Under the pieces are notes generated by a model. It did not search any database and was not told the DNA's origin. It saw only the letters and a program-made list of their open reading frames with translations. Shown piece after piece: positions 27,940-37,079 of a DNA stretch of 64,000 nucleotides (positions within the stretch are counted from its first letter, which is position 1; each line of letters begins with the position of its first letter). Position numbers and translations under genes: made by a program. Source of the DNA: Robinsoniella sp. (GTDB lineage Bacteria > Bacillota > Clostridia > Lachnospirales > Lachnospiraceae); the NCBI GenBank assembly GCA_022788205.1, contig JALEVQ010000075.1, positions 1 through 64,000 on the forward strand, read 5' to 3'.

Positions 27940-29494
27940 TTTTATCGCCATCCCTTAAATACCGTATTTTTATCGTCACCGTAGTTCCTTGTTCGGGTTC
28001 ACTCTCAATTTCCATCACTGCCGTTCCCTCTGTGAAAAGCTGAAGTCGTTTATAGACGTTCGACAGACCGATACTTTTTTCCATCATCAATTCTTCGCTC
28101 TCCATATCTCTTCGGATCTCTGCTAATCTCTCGCTGGACATTCCGTGACCGTTATCCTCAATGCGGATACAGCCACATTTTTCCTCCTCCTGGTACTCCG
28201 TGCAGATTCTTACAAGCGCCCCTTCCCTCTTGTCTCCCACTCCATGAATCAGACTGTTTTCCACCAGTGGCTGCAAAATCAAGCTTGGAATTTTCATGTT
28301 GTTGAAAGTCTCATCCAAATCAAACTCAAACAGAATTCTCTCTCCCATCCTTTCTTCCTGGAGACTGATATAATTTCCCAATGCTTCCAGCTCCACCTGA
28401 AGAGAGACATTTTTTCCCACATAGTCGAGGCTGTATCTCAAGAACGCTGCTGTCTCTTTCAGCAAAAAAGAAGTTTTCTCCTTTTTGTCCAGATAGACAT
28501 TCTGCTGTATCATGTTCAGCGTGTTAAACAAAAAATGCGGGTTCATCTGCATCTGAAGGCAATGTAATTCACTTAGCGTCAAAAGGTTGAGCACGCGCAG
28601 ATTCTCCATCTCCTGTTCTTTTAACTGTTCGCGAACTGTCATCGTCTCTTTCAGCTCTGCCACCTGTCTCTGAATTTTCTTGAGCATCGTGTGAAATGCT
28701 GCGTTCAACACTTCGACCTCTATCACAGGATCTTCATTCTCTATATCTTTTGGAATCTCCGGATCCATCTCATCCAGATTGTTTTCCTCAATCTGCTCTG
28801 CCTTCTTCGTCAACTTCTGAAGCGGCAGTGTAATTCTCCCGGAAAGCTTTCTGGCGTTCAGCCATACAATCAAAAAGCCTAACATCAACTCACATACAAT
28901 GGCACAGACCAGATACCATAATTTTCGTCTCATCCCAAAATTTTGCTGATTAAAATGCAGATGCAGTTCGTTATACACGACCTCTTTTTTGTTCATGATT
29001 GCAACGTACACTTCCCTCAGAGCGTTATAGCTCTCTTTATATCCTGGGATGCTCTGTCCACTTTCCGGATCACTGTGTTCCGCGATCTCGATCACACTCT
29101 GACGTCTTTTTTGATAATTTTGCAAAAGATGTTCCAGGTCCGTCAGATTGCGCTGATAATTTCCCGCAATATTCAATTTTTTCAGCTCTCTCAGATCATT
29201 TTCTGTGATTTCAAGAGATTCCTCAAACCTTTCCATCCAGTTTTCCTTCTCCGAAAAGGCATATTCCACCGTCGCCGTATGCATACGGTTGAATTCGCTG
29301 TACAGTTCTTCCAGCCAATACGTGCTGTTCATCATTCTATTGTACGTCTTCGCATAGATACCAATGATCAAAAACATGAAAACGCACACGACAATGTTAA
29401 ACGTAAAGAGCAGAAAACAATATTGTTTCAATCTCTCCTCGATCGTATTTTGTTTCTTTTTAATACGAGTTCCATTCCAGGGTTTCTGTCTCAT
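27914..29494 (-). CDS. YesM-type sensor histidine kinase (cluster 2)
   Basis: 526 residues from the ATG at 29494. It has an N-terminal membrane helix (about 27-48), a helical outer domain, a second helix (WYLVCAIVCELMLGFLIVWL), a HAMP-like linker, the H-box QMQMNPHFLFNTLNMI and ATPase motifs LVENSLIHGVG and IEDNGHGMS. The start is uncertain: GAGGAG is 13 bases from this ATG, while an ATG at 29506 is closer and a TTG at 29515 overlaps it. It overlaps the upstream binding-protein gene by 35 bp. It is paralogous to 21593-23083. Confidence 0.9.
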   Translation of the reverse strand: MRQKPWNGTRIKKKQNTIEERLKQYCFLLFTFNIVVCVFMFLIIGIYAKTYNRMMNSTYWLEELYSEFNRMHTATVEYAFSEKENWMERFEESLEITENDLRELKKLNIAGNYQRNLTDLEHLLQNYQKRRQSVIEIAEHSDPESGQSIPGYKESYNALREVYVAIMNKKEVVYNELHLHFNQQNFGMRRKLWYLVCAIVCELMLGFLIVWLNARKLSGRITLPLQKLTKKAEQIEENNLDEMDPEIPKDIENEDPVIEVEVLNAAFHTMLKKIQRQVAELKETMTVREQLKEQEMENLRVLNLLTLSELHCLQMQMNPHFLFNTLNMIQQNVYLDKKEKTSFLLKETAAFLRYSLDYVGKNVSLQVELEALGNYISLQEERMGERILFEFDLDETFNNMKIPSLILQPLVENSLIHGVGDKREGALVRICTEYQEEEKCGCIRIEDNGHGMSSERLAEIRRDMESEELMMEKSIGLSNVYKRLQLFTEGTAVMEIESEPEQGTTVTIKIRYLRDGDKNGESIDCG

Positions 29495-30464
29495 ATTTTT
29501 GCACATACTCCTCAATGTTGTCTTTGGTGAGGCAAAGATTATTCAGATCAATGATTTCCTCCATCTGCCCGACACCTGTCTCTCCTTTTGTCTCATAGTA
29601 ATGATTCAGCTGTTCCACCGCAAGATACCCTATCTGAAACAGATCTTGCATGACGATCACATCATACTCTCCATTTTTGATATATTCCACTGTCTTGTCG
29701 GTAAAATCCAGTGTGACAATAAACAGCTCTGTGTAATCCTCTTCAAAGTTTTTCAGAAGCATCCCTACACTGTCCGAGGCAACTTCCTCCATACAGATGA
29801 TCGCATCGAGATCTGGGTTTTGTTTCAGACTGCAAAGAAGTTTTTCCTTCAACTCCAGCTCATTTCCATTATCCTCGATAAAGTCTACGATCTCCATTCC
29901 CGGATAGTCTGCTATTTTGTCCTCCAGCGCCTTAATGCGCTCCACTTGGCTGAACGCAGCTTTAGAACGCACGATGGCAAGGATTTTTCCTTCTCCATTC
30001 ATCTCCTTCTCCAGCACTTCTGCCGCCACTGTCCCTGTTTCATAGTTATTCACGCCAATGTAGCAGGAACGCCCACTCTCCGGGAAATCGCTGTTGTAAA
30101 AAACGACTGGCACTCCAGACTCGACCGCCTCCATGATCTCTTCATTCATGCAGTCCGTTCCCTTTACAATAATTCCCTCCACATCGGAGAGTATCGCATC
30201 CCTGAAATAATCAGGCACATTGTCATTTCCATCATACTGTACCAGGAGAGTGTCTGATCCGCTTTCCTTGTCTGCCGCTTTGATTCCCATCGCGATATTA
30301 CACCAGAATTTCTCCTCCTTGTTCGGCGCCATATAGACAAATCTGTGTGTCGCTTCTGTCTGCTGAACAGGTTTTAGATATTCTGAGTACAAATCTGCAA
30401 ATAAGATTCCAATCACAAACGTGACAATCGCAAACAGAAATAGCAAGCCTTTCAAATGTTTCAT
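29460..30464 (-). CDS. Membrane-anchored sugar-binding-type sensor protein (cluster 2)
   Basis: 334 residues. A single N-terminal hydrophobic helix (LKGLLFLFAIVTFVIGILF) lacks a lipobox. It leads into a periplasmic-binding fold: EGIIVKGTDCMNEEI, VPVVFYNSDFPESGRSCYIG, LFIVTLDFTDKTVEY and YDVIVMQDLFQIGYLA. The layout matches the cluster 1 protein, and no transporter genes are present. It is inferred to hand a ligand signal to the adjoining kinase. Confidence 0.85.
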   Translation of the reverse strand: MKHLKGLLFLFAIVTFVIGILFADLYSEYLKPVQQTEATHRFVYMAPNKEEKFWCNIAMGIKAADKESGSDTLLVQYDGNDNVPDYFRDAILSDVEGIIVKGTDCMNEEIMEAVESGVPVVFYNSDFPESGRSCYIGVNNYETGTVAAEVLEKEMNGEGKILAIVRSKAAFSQVERIKALEDKIADYPGMEIVDFIEDNGNELELKEKLLCSLKQNPDLDAIICMEEVASDSVGMLLKNFEEDYTELFIVTLDFTDKTVEYIKNGEYDVIVMQDLFQIGYLAVEQLNHYYETKGETGVGQMEEIIDLNNLCLTKDNIEEYVQKYETETLEWNSY

Positions 30465-30567
30465 AAATAAAATCCTTTCGTTTTACAGTCGGAACTCACT
30501 GGCTTTCTCTCGCTCGCAAGTAACTGACTTCATCCCTCTCTTTGCATGGTGCCTCCAAACAAAAATG

Positions 30568-30625
30568 CAGGAAAATAGTTGATATGATACTTATACTGAT
30601 TATATCATATCAAACTATTTTCCTG
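30568..30625 (-). promoter_or_regulatory. 22-bp inverted repeat with embedded -10, upstream of cluster 2 sensor operon
   Basis: 30568-30589 pairs with 30603-30625 apart from one bulged A at 30612. On the minus strand an extended -10 (TG-A-TATAAT, TATAAT at 30604-30599) lies at the loop and arm boundary. The structure may end the esterase transcript and start the sensor transcript. The -35 is poor. Confidence 0.6.
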
Positions 30626-30696
30626 TTCTATAAATTCAGAACGAATCTATCTTTTTATTTTTTGATTTTTATCTTTTGGGCTTGAAAAGATGCAAT

Positions 30697-32718
30697 CTAT
30701 TTGGTAGCACTCACACCGTCATAGGACAGCACACCTGTCTCTGGGTCACGGCTGTAGTGGCTGAACAGATCGTTCCAGATAATCTGTGCATATCTGTTAT
30801 AATGGTTGTGTCCCATATCTCCCATGACAAGGAACTCTAACATATTCCAGCCTTCTTCATTATAATAGCGATTGCGCTCATATTCGATTCCTTCTGGTGT
30901 TGTCAGGACATCTCTCTCTGTGTTCGGTGTTCCTTCTACATCAAATCCATAGAATGGATAAGCATCGAAATCCAGATTCTGTGTGATGTACTGCGCTGCT
31001 GTTCCATCCCAGAAATCATATCCGCCAACGATTTCGCCTGTCTCTTTGTCAGTCTTCGCATCGTTTTCGCCTGGATACAGATCATAGTCGAAATCTTCCA
31101 GATCAATCAGCTGGTCTGTCATCTCATTGAATGTCAGAACCTGATTAAACATTAACTGTGTAGCCATCACTCTCGGTGCTGTGCTCGTCCAGGAATTTGC
31201 TCCTGTCTCGCTGTCACTCACTGTCTGAGGATTTACCATCGTATTTCCACGATCGTTGTGACCGCACATATACATCAGCGGCATATCGTATTTTTCTGGA
31301 TCAGAGCCATAATCTTCATACGGCCAGATCTGCATAAATCCATCTCCCGGATATGCCATCGGTGCTGCTGCTGCGAACAGTCCTGGATCTGCTGCGGAGG
31401 TATCTGCTGTCACAAATGCTCCGATGGAGAATCCTGCGATGTAAATTCTCGACATATCAACCGGATATTTCTCGCAGATGACATTGCGGATAAAATCTGC
31501 ATTTTCTTTTCCATATCTTGTAGGAGCTGATTCTGGTGGCATACCCAGCTCATAGATATCTTTTGGTGCTACCACGATCACGCGCTCATCGCCTGCGAGC
31601 TGTACCCATCCATTGGACTCTGCCTCGTAGATCTCGTGGTCGCCATTGCCATGCATAACAACGATCAGAGGATACGTCTCATCGGTTCCCTCTTCCATCG
31701 TCTTGTAGACTTCATTCGGAACCCACTCATACCATCTGCTCTGTCCAGTTCCCTCTGCTTCCTCGCCGGTGATCTCATTGAAAGTCAGATCCAGTTCTTC
31801 CGGAACCGGGCGGTCAGCTACAACGCCGCCTTCCACACCTTCTGTCAGGTAACTGTACTCCAGAATATCATTCCATACTCTCTTGAACAAAACATTCCAT
31901 GCATCCTCAGCTGTCTCCTCATCCAGTGCAGAGATTTCCTGATCGCCGATGATCACACGTTTTGGTGTATATCCGCTGTCCATCACATAATTGCTGTTGT
32001 AGTAAACCGTCTTTCCTTCCACGGTATCTTCAGCGTCTGTCTCATTGATGCCCTGATAATAAGCGACAACATCCTCGCTGCATCCGATCAGATAAGATGG
32101 AATTGCGTAGGCAGATTCTTCCGGCACACTGCTGCCGCCGATCAGAAGATTTCCGGCGATCATACCAGAAGCAACATCATTTGTCAGATAATTTGCCACA
32201 AAATCTGCTCCCTGTCCTTCTCCGATCACGAACAGTTTTTTCAGAATCACTGCTGGATATGGCAGAGAATATTCGAAGTCCAGATTTTTTGTTCCGCTCA
32301 TTGCCTGGCAAAGTTTAAACCACTGATCGTAGTCCTCAGCTCCATATTGCTCTCCATTTAACGGATTTAAGTACAACACTGCTGCATGTTCTGCCTCTGC
32401 AAGTTTTAACAGACCGCTGTCTCTCAATTTCTCCCACGCTTCATCCATGCTCTGTAGTGGCTCATCTGGATACACATAGAAAACAGGCATCATGCTGGTG
32501 ATCGGATCGTATAACTCTGACGGTGCATAGGAATACACAACTGTATCCATCCATGATAACTGCTCAAACACAGCATTCTCCGGCACTTCATCCTGAAGAG
32601 AGAATTCTGCATTTACTGCTTCCGCTGCCTCAGCGCTTGTTCCAATTCCAGCAACTCCAGCTGGAACTGCACATGCGAGTGCACACAAGAAGATACCTTT
32701 TACAATTTTGTTTTTCAT
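30697..32718 (-). CDS. Secreted tandem alpha/beta-hydrolase esterase (first half degenerate)
   Basis: 673 residues with a signal peptide (MKNKIVKGIFLCALACAVPA, cleavage near residue 30). The C-terminal hydrolase (about 325-640) resembles PHB-depolymerase/esterase enzymes. It has HGNGDHE (oxyanion region), Ser431 in AGFSIGAF, Asp489 in CGHNDRG and a His in GDMGHNHY. The N-terminal half repeats the fold pattern, but its nucleophile elbow reads VIGEGQGADF, with Gly in place of Ser, so it is probably inactive. AAAGGAG fixes the start at 32718. It precedes the cluster 2 sensor genes in the same direction, 232 bp away. Confidence 0.85.
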   Translation of the reverse strand: MKNKIVKGIFLCALACAVPAGVAGIGTSAEAAEAVNAEFSLQDEVPENAVFEQLSWMDTVVYSYAPSELYDPITSMMPVFYVYPDEPLQSMDEAWEKLRDSGLLKLAEAEHAAVLYLNPLNGEQYGAEDYDQWFKLCQAMSGTKNLDFEYSLPYPAVILKKLFVIGEGQGADFVANYLTNDVASGMIAGNLLIGGSSVPEESAYAIPSYLIGCSEDVVAYYQGINETDAEDTVEGKTVYYNSNYVMDSGYTPKRVIIGDQEISALDEETAEDAWNVLFKRVWNDILEYSYLTEGVEGGVVADRPVPEELDLTFNEITGEEAEGTGQSRWYEWVPNEVYKTMEEGTDETYPLIVVMHGNGDHEIYEAESNGWVQLAGDERVIVVAPKDIYELGMPPESAPTRYGKENADFIRNVICEKYPVDMSRIYIAGFSIGAFVTADTSAADPGLFAAAAPMAYPGDGFMQIWPYEDYGSDPEKYDMPLMYMCGHNDRGNTMVNPQTVSDSETGANSWTSTAPRVMATQLMFNQVLTFNEMTDQLIDLEDFDYDLYPGENDAKTDKETGEIVGGYDFWDGTAAQYITQNLDFDAYPFYGFDVEGTPNTERDVLTTPEGIEYERNRYYNEEGWNMLEFLVMGDMGHNHYNRYAQIIWNDLFSHYSRDPETGVLSYDGVSATK

Positions 32719-32859
32719 TTCTTCGATCTCCTTTCGAATCATCTTCTTGTGTTTATTCTATCTGAAATGATCTGTCTGTGTAAGGACACTTTCTTGCCTT
32801 GAGGCGTCTTTTCTTGCACATTTCATTTTGTCAGCCGCTTTTTCGTATGCATAAAAAAC

Positions 32860-32894
32860 GGGTGGGACATCTCACCATGTGCTTTGTCCCACCC
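32860..32894 (-). terminator. Terminator of the proline symporter gene
   Basis: GGGTGGGACA (32860-32869) pairs with TGTCCCACCC (32885-32894). On the minus strand the stem is followed by GTTTTTT. Confidence 0.85.
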
Positions 32895-32919
32895 ATATCT
32901 CTTCTATTATCTTATCTTT

Positions 32920-34476
32920 CTATTTCTCTGCCACTTTTTTTAAAGCCACATCATCGAATTCCTGCAACATCTCTTCCGTCGGAGGCTCCGTTGCAAGGCT
33001 TACCAGCACGATCAGTACAAGACTGATTGCGAATCCGACTACCAGAGAATACAGACTCGTTGCCGTTCCCAGAGTCTCTCCATTCATAAGCGGTATATAA
33101 TCCCAGACAATCACGGTAAATCCTCCCGAGATAATTCCGGCGACGGCACCCGCTAAATTGATTCTTCTCCAAAACAGAGACATCAAAACGAGTGGTCCAA
33201 ATGCTGCTCCAAGTCCTGCCCATGCATTGGACACAAGTCCCATAATGCTGCTGTTCGGATCCAAGGCAATCATGTAGGCAAGGATTGCAATCACGATGAC
33301 CGATGCACGGCTGATTCTCATGACCTTTTTGTCGCTTGCATTCGGTTCCACCACTCCTTTGTACAAATCATTTGAGACAGAGGAAGCGGTGATGAGAAGC
33401 TGTGAATCTGCCGTTGACATAATCGCTGCCAGAATACCACACAGAAACAGTCCGCCGATAAACGCAAGACTATACTCTTGTGTAAAGATTTTTGTGATCA
33501 TTTCAATAAAAACGTTTTCTGTGGAAGAAGCACCCTCTGTACCTAAAACCGTCGGATACAGAAAAGCTCTCCCCAGCACACCGATCACAACCGCAGCGCC
33601 CAGAGAGATTGCAACCCAGATGATAGCAATCACACGCGATTTTTTGAGCTCTTTCTCGTTTTTGACTGCCATAAATCTCGTGAGAATATGAGGCATCCCG
33701 CAATATCCGAGTCCCCATCCAAGCTGTGAGATAATTTCCACTGCTGTATATGGGCGATCACCATTCATAAACGGGTTCAAATAGGACGAAGCACCTCCTG
33801 TGACACCACTTTGCTCAATCAAATCGGAAACATTGCCAGCGCCCATCAAAGCATAGGCGATGATCGGCACTGCCATCAATCCTATCAACATCAAACTTCC
33901 CTGTACAAAATCTGTCACACAGACCGCCATAAACCCACCCATAAAAGTATAGACGAGAATCACCACTGCTCCGACAGTGAGAGCGACCGTATAGTCAATC
34001 CCAAACACAGAGCTGAAGAGTTTTCCACCTGCCGAGAGTGCAGATGCTGTGTAGACAAGGAAAAAGATCACGATCACCACAGAAGAGGCGGTCAGCAAAA
34101 TCTTCTTTTTGTCATGAAAACGATTTTCCAGATATGCCGGAAATGTCATCGAATTGTTGGCGCGGATCGTGTATCTTCTCAGCCTTGCAGAAATACACAT
34201 CCAGTTAAATACTGTTCCTATAAATAATCCCACTGCAATCCATGCCTGTCCAGTTCCCATTGCATAGACAGCTCCGGGCAATCCCATGAGCAGCCATCCA
34301 CTCATATCAGATGCCTGAGCTGAAAGCGCTGCCACCCAGCCGCTCAATCCACGCCCTCCGAGGAAATAATCCTCTGTGCTGTTTGTTTTTTTCATATAAA
34401 GACCGCCGATCACGATCATTAATGCCAAATATGCCACAAACGCGACAAGTATCCAGATCATAGAACTTTGACTCAT
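32920..34476 (-). CDS. putP: Sodium/proline symporter
   Basis: 518 residues of the solute:sodium symporter family with about 13 membrane helices. Signatures include LGGRGLSGWVAALSAQASDM in helix 2 and GILAAIMSTADSQLLITASS, which carries the sodium-site Ser/Thr residues. It takes up proline for osmotic balance or nutrition. GGAGGAG precedes the ATG. It lies 111 bp downstream of an aminopeptidase gene and near proC, giving a proline theme. Other SSS substrates cannot be excluded. Confidence 0.9.
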   Translation of the reverse strand: MSQSSMIWILVAFVAYLALMIVIGGLYMKKTNSTEDYFLGGRGLSGWVAALSAQASDMSGWLLMGLPGAVYAMGTGQAWIAVGLFIGTVFNWMCISARLRRYTIRANNSMTFPAYLENRFHDKKKILLTASSVVIVIFFLVYTASALSAGGKLFSSVFGIDYTVALTVGAVVILVYTFMGGFMAVCVTDFVQGSLMLIGLMAVPIIAYALMGAGNVSDLIEQSGVTGGASSYLNPFMNGDRPYTAVEIISQLGWGLGYCGMPHILTRFMAVKNEKELKKSRVIAIIWVAISLGAAVVIGVLGRAFLYPTVLGTEGASSTENVFIEMITKIFTQEYSLAFIGGLFLCGILAAIMSTADSQLLITASSVSNDLYKGVVEPNASDKKVMRISRASVIVIAILAYMIALDPNSSIMGLVSNAWAGLGAAFGPLVLMSLFWRRINLAGAVAGIISGGFTVIVWDYIPLMNGETLGTATSLYSLVVGFAISLVLIVLVSLATEPPTEEMLQEFDDVALKKVAEK

Positions 34477-34587
34477 GTTTTCTCCTCCAGTTTTTTCTAC
34501 GTACTCTATTGCCTGAGTCTACGTTTTTTCTCATTTCCCCGCCAGGTTTCTATATCGCCCAACTTTTGATATTGCCACTCTTTCTGT

Positions 34588-35970
34588 CTATTTTATCTCT
34601 TTTAAAAATGCACAATATCCCAAATATGCCTCGTAAATATCAATCTTGCTTGCCACTTCCCAAGGAGCATGCATATTCTGGACTGCCACACCGCTGTCAA
34701 TCACATCCATGCCATAGTTTCCCATGATATAAGCGATCGTTCCGCCGCCTCCCTGGTCCACCTTTCCGAGTTCTGCTGTCTGGTAAGCTACTCCGTTGTC
34801 ATCAAATGCTTTTCGTATTTCAGCGATGTATTCTGCATTTGCATCATTAGAACCTGATTTTCCTCTGGATCCTGTATATTTATTGATCGTCAGTCCTTTT
34901 CCGAAGTATGCGCTGTTTTTCTTTTCCATCACAGATGGATAGTTCGGATCAAACGCTGCGCTGACATCGGAGGAGAGCATCTTTGAATTCGCAAGTGCTC
35001 TTCTGACCTTCAGCTCGCTGTACTGTCCCATGCATTCCAAAACCTCTGCCACCGCATTCTCAAAAAACCTGGAATGCATACCGGTTGCACCGACACTTCC
35101 GATCTCTTCTTTATCCACCAACAGGCACACACATGTCTTCTGTACATGTTCCAGAGAAAACATTGCCTGATAAGACGGGTAAGCGCACACTCTGTCATCG
35201 TGACCATATCCCATGACCATACTGCGGTCGAGACCATAGTCTCTCGCCTTGCCTGCCGGGACTGCCTCGAGTTCTGCTGAGGTGAAATCTTCCTCAGTGA
35301 TTCCATATTTTTCAGAGAGAAGGTTTAAAATATATGCCTTTACCGGCTCTTTCTCCTCTCCCTCCAGCGGTCTGCTGCCTACCAGGATATTCAGATCTTC
35401 TCCTTCAACCACCTTACTTGCCGGCTTCTCCATCTGATTCTGTGCCAGGTGGATCAAAAGGTCAGAAATTCCCAATACCGGATCACTCTCGTCTTCACCG
35501 ATCACAACCGGGACAACCGTTCCATCCTTCTTGACCACAACACCATGCAGTGCAAGTGGCAGTGCCACCCACTGGTACTTCTTCACCCCACCATAATAGT
35601 GTGTGTCAAGCAATGCAAGATCAGAATCTTCATACAGAGGATCCTGTTTGATATCCAGTCTCGGGGAATCAATATGTGCTCCCAGAAGATTCATGCCATT
35701 CTCAAGCGGCGCATCTCCGATGTGGAACATGGCGAGTGCTTTCCCCATCTGCTGCACATACACCTTATCTTGTGGCTTTAATGCTTTTCCGGATGCGATA
35801 ACGTCCTTCAAGTCAACATAGCCTGCTTTCTTAATTTCTTCCACTGCAAAGGTCACACATTCTCTCTCCGTCTTGCAGGTGCTTAGAAAAGTTTTATATG
35901 CCTCACAAAAAGCATTCATCTTTTCAAGCTTTTCATTGTCATATGTTTTCCATGCGTTCTGTCTCAACAT
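34588..35970 (-). CDS. M18-family metalloaminopeptidase
   Basis: 460 residues. Metal-site motifs in order are GAHIDSPRLD, DKEEIGS, the Asp in DVSAAFDPNYP and the His in NMHAPWEVAS, matching the M18 aspartyl-aminopeptidase family. It is cytosolic, with no signal peptide, and removes N-terminal residues from peptides. The start lies 6 bp after the proC stop, so the two genes form an operon. Confidence 0.92.
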   Translation of the reverse strand: MLRQNAWKTYDNEKLEKMNAFCEAYKTFLSTCKTERECVTFAVEEIKKAGYVDLKDVIASGKALKPQDKVYVQQMGKALAMFHIGDAPLENGMNLLGAHIDSPRLDIKQDPLYEDSDLALLDTHYYGGVKKYQWVALPLALHGVVVKKDGTVVPVVIGEDESDPVLGISDLLIHLAQNQMEKPASKVVEGEDLNILVGSRPLEGEEKEPVKAYILNLLSEKYGITEEDFTSAELEAVPAGKARDYGLDRSMVMGYGHDDRVCAYPSYQAMFSLEHVQKTCVCLLVDKEEIGSVGATGMHSRFFENAVAEVLECMGQYSELKVRRALANSKMLSSDVSAAFDPNYPSVMEKKNSAYFGKGLTINKYTGSRGKSGSNDANAEYIAEIRKAFDDNGVAYQTAELGKVDQGGGGTIAYIMGNYGMDVIDSGVAVQNMHAPWEVASKIDIYEAYLGYCAFLKEIK

Positions 35971-35976
35971 TTCTCT

Positions 35977-36771
35977 TTAACATCCTTTCGCTTTTTCTGT
36001 ACATGCCTTCATAGCTTCCATCACCGCACTGCGCATGCCCTTTGCCTCGAGCACACGGACAGCCTCGATCGTAGTGCCTCCCGGCGAACACACCATATCT
36101 TTCAGTTCTCCAGGATGCTTTCCTGTCTCCAGGACCATCTTGGCACTGCCCAAAACCGCCTGTGCTGCCATGCGGTATGCCTGTGCGCGCGGCATCCCAT
36201 CCGCCACAGCTGCATCTGCCATCGCTTCAATAAAAAGAAAAACATATGCAGGGGAGCTTCCACTCACAGACACGACTGCGTCCATAAGTGACTCCTCTAC
36301 AATTTCCACTTTGCCGCATCCTTCCAGGATCATGCAGATTGTTTTCATCTCCTGCTCTGTCACCAGTCCATTGCTGCATACACCCGTCATTCCTTCCCCC
36401 ACGAGCGCAGGTGTGTTCGGCATGCAGCGCACAATCTTCACCGGTTTTTCGAATAATCCTTCCAGCCATCCCAGCGTTTTTCCAGGCGCAATGCTGACGA
36501 CAATCTGAGCATCTGTGACGACATCTTTGATTTGTCGTATGACTTCCGCATAAAATTTCGGTTTTACTGCCAGGACGAGAATGTCGCAATGCTGTGCCAC
36601 TTCTATGTTGTCCAAGGTTGTACGAATATGGTACATCTCCTCCACGCGCTGTCTGCTCTTCTCTGTCTTTGTGGACGCGATCACCTCATCTGCACAGACA
36701 ATTTTCTGGTTCAGGATTCCTCCTATCATAGCCGAGGCCATATTTCCGCCCCCGATGAATCCAACTTTCAT
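35977..36771 (-). CDS. proC: Pyrroline-5-carboxylate reductase
   Basis: 264 residues. The N-terminal Rossmann motif is GFIGGGNMASAMIGG. The C-terminal signature region reads DMVCSPGGTTIEAVRVLEAK. It catalyses the last step of proline synthesis using NAD(P)H. GGAGGCAATGAG precedes the ATG. It is transcribed first, from a promoter at 36875-36902, with the M18 peptidase second. Confidence 0.95.
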   Translation of the reverse strand: MKVGFIGGGNMASAMIGGILNQKIVCADEVIASTKTEKSRQRVEEMYHIRTTLDNIEVAQHCDILVLAVKPKFYAEVIRQIKDVVTDAQIVVSIAPGKTLGWLEGLFEKPVKIVRCMPNTPALVGEGMTGVCSNGLVTEQEMKTICMILEGCGKVEIVEESLMDAVVSVSGSSPAYVFLFIEAMADAAVADGMPRAQAYRMAAQAVLGSAKMVLETGKHPGELKDMVCSPGGTTIEAVRVLEAKGMRSAVMEAMKACTEKAKGC

Positions 36772-36874
36772 CTCATTGCCTCCTTTTTCTCATTTGCAAC
36801 GGTCCAGTATCCTCCCGGTTATTTTTATCACAATGCAGTGATACACCGTTGAATTTTTATAGCATATACAGTAT

Positions 36875-36902
36875 ATTATATCATCTCCACTTGCTAAGTC
36901 AA
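36875..36902 (-). promoter_or_regulatory. Promoter of proC
   Basis: On the minus strand TTGACT (36902-36897), a 16-bp spacer and TATAAT (36880-36875). Confidence 0.72.
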
Positions 36903-36939
36903 ATATTTTCCTTTTTCTCTCTGATTTTGTTTATGCCAA

Positions 36940-37002
36940 GGAAACGCTGATAACTGTTCCATTTCCGTACGCCTTTTTGTACGCCATCGTTACAGATGAT
37001 AT
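36940..37002 (+). repeat. Interspersed repeat family B, copy 1
   Basis: 63 bp starting GGAAACGCTGA and ending AGATGATAT. It contains GTACGCC twice. The copy at 52319-52381 is also exactly 63 bp, with identical blocks at the ends and at TGTACGCCATC in the same offset. The repeat lies between the divergent proC and acetyltransferase promoters. Confidence 0.65.
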
Positions 37003-37017
37003 TTCTTAAGTTTTAGA

Positions 37018-37046
37018 TTGAATCTTGAAATGCTTTGCCCTATAAT
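37018..37046 (+). promoter_or_regulatory. Promoter of the acetyltransferase gene
   Basis: TTGAAT (37018-37023), a 17-bp spacer and TATAAT (37041-37046), 34 bp before the start codon. Confidence 0.75.
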
Positions 37047-37079
37047 AAACACTGATATTTATTTATAAAGGAGTTTTTT

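Noticed and set aside
29364..30257. Plus-strand frame of 297 codons
   Set aside because: It lies antisense to the cluster 2 binding-protein and kinase genes, which have clear domains and ribosome binding sites.
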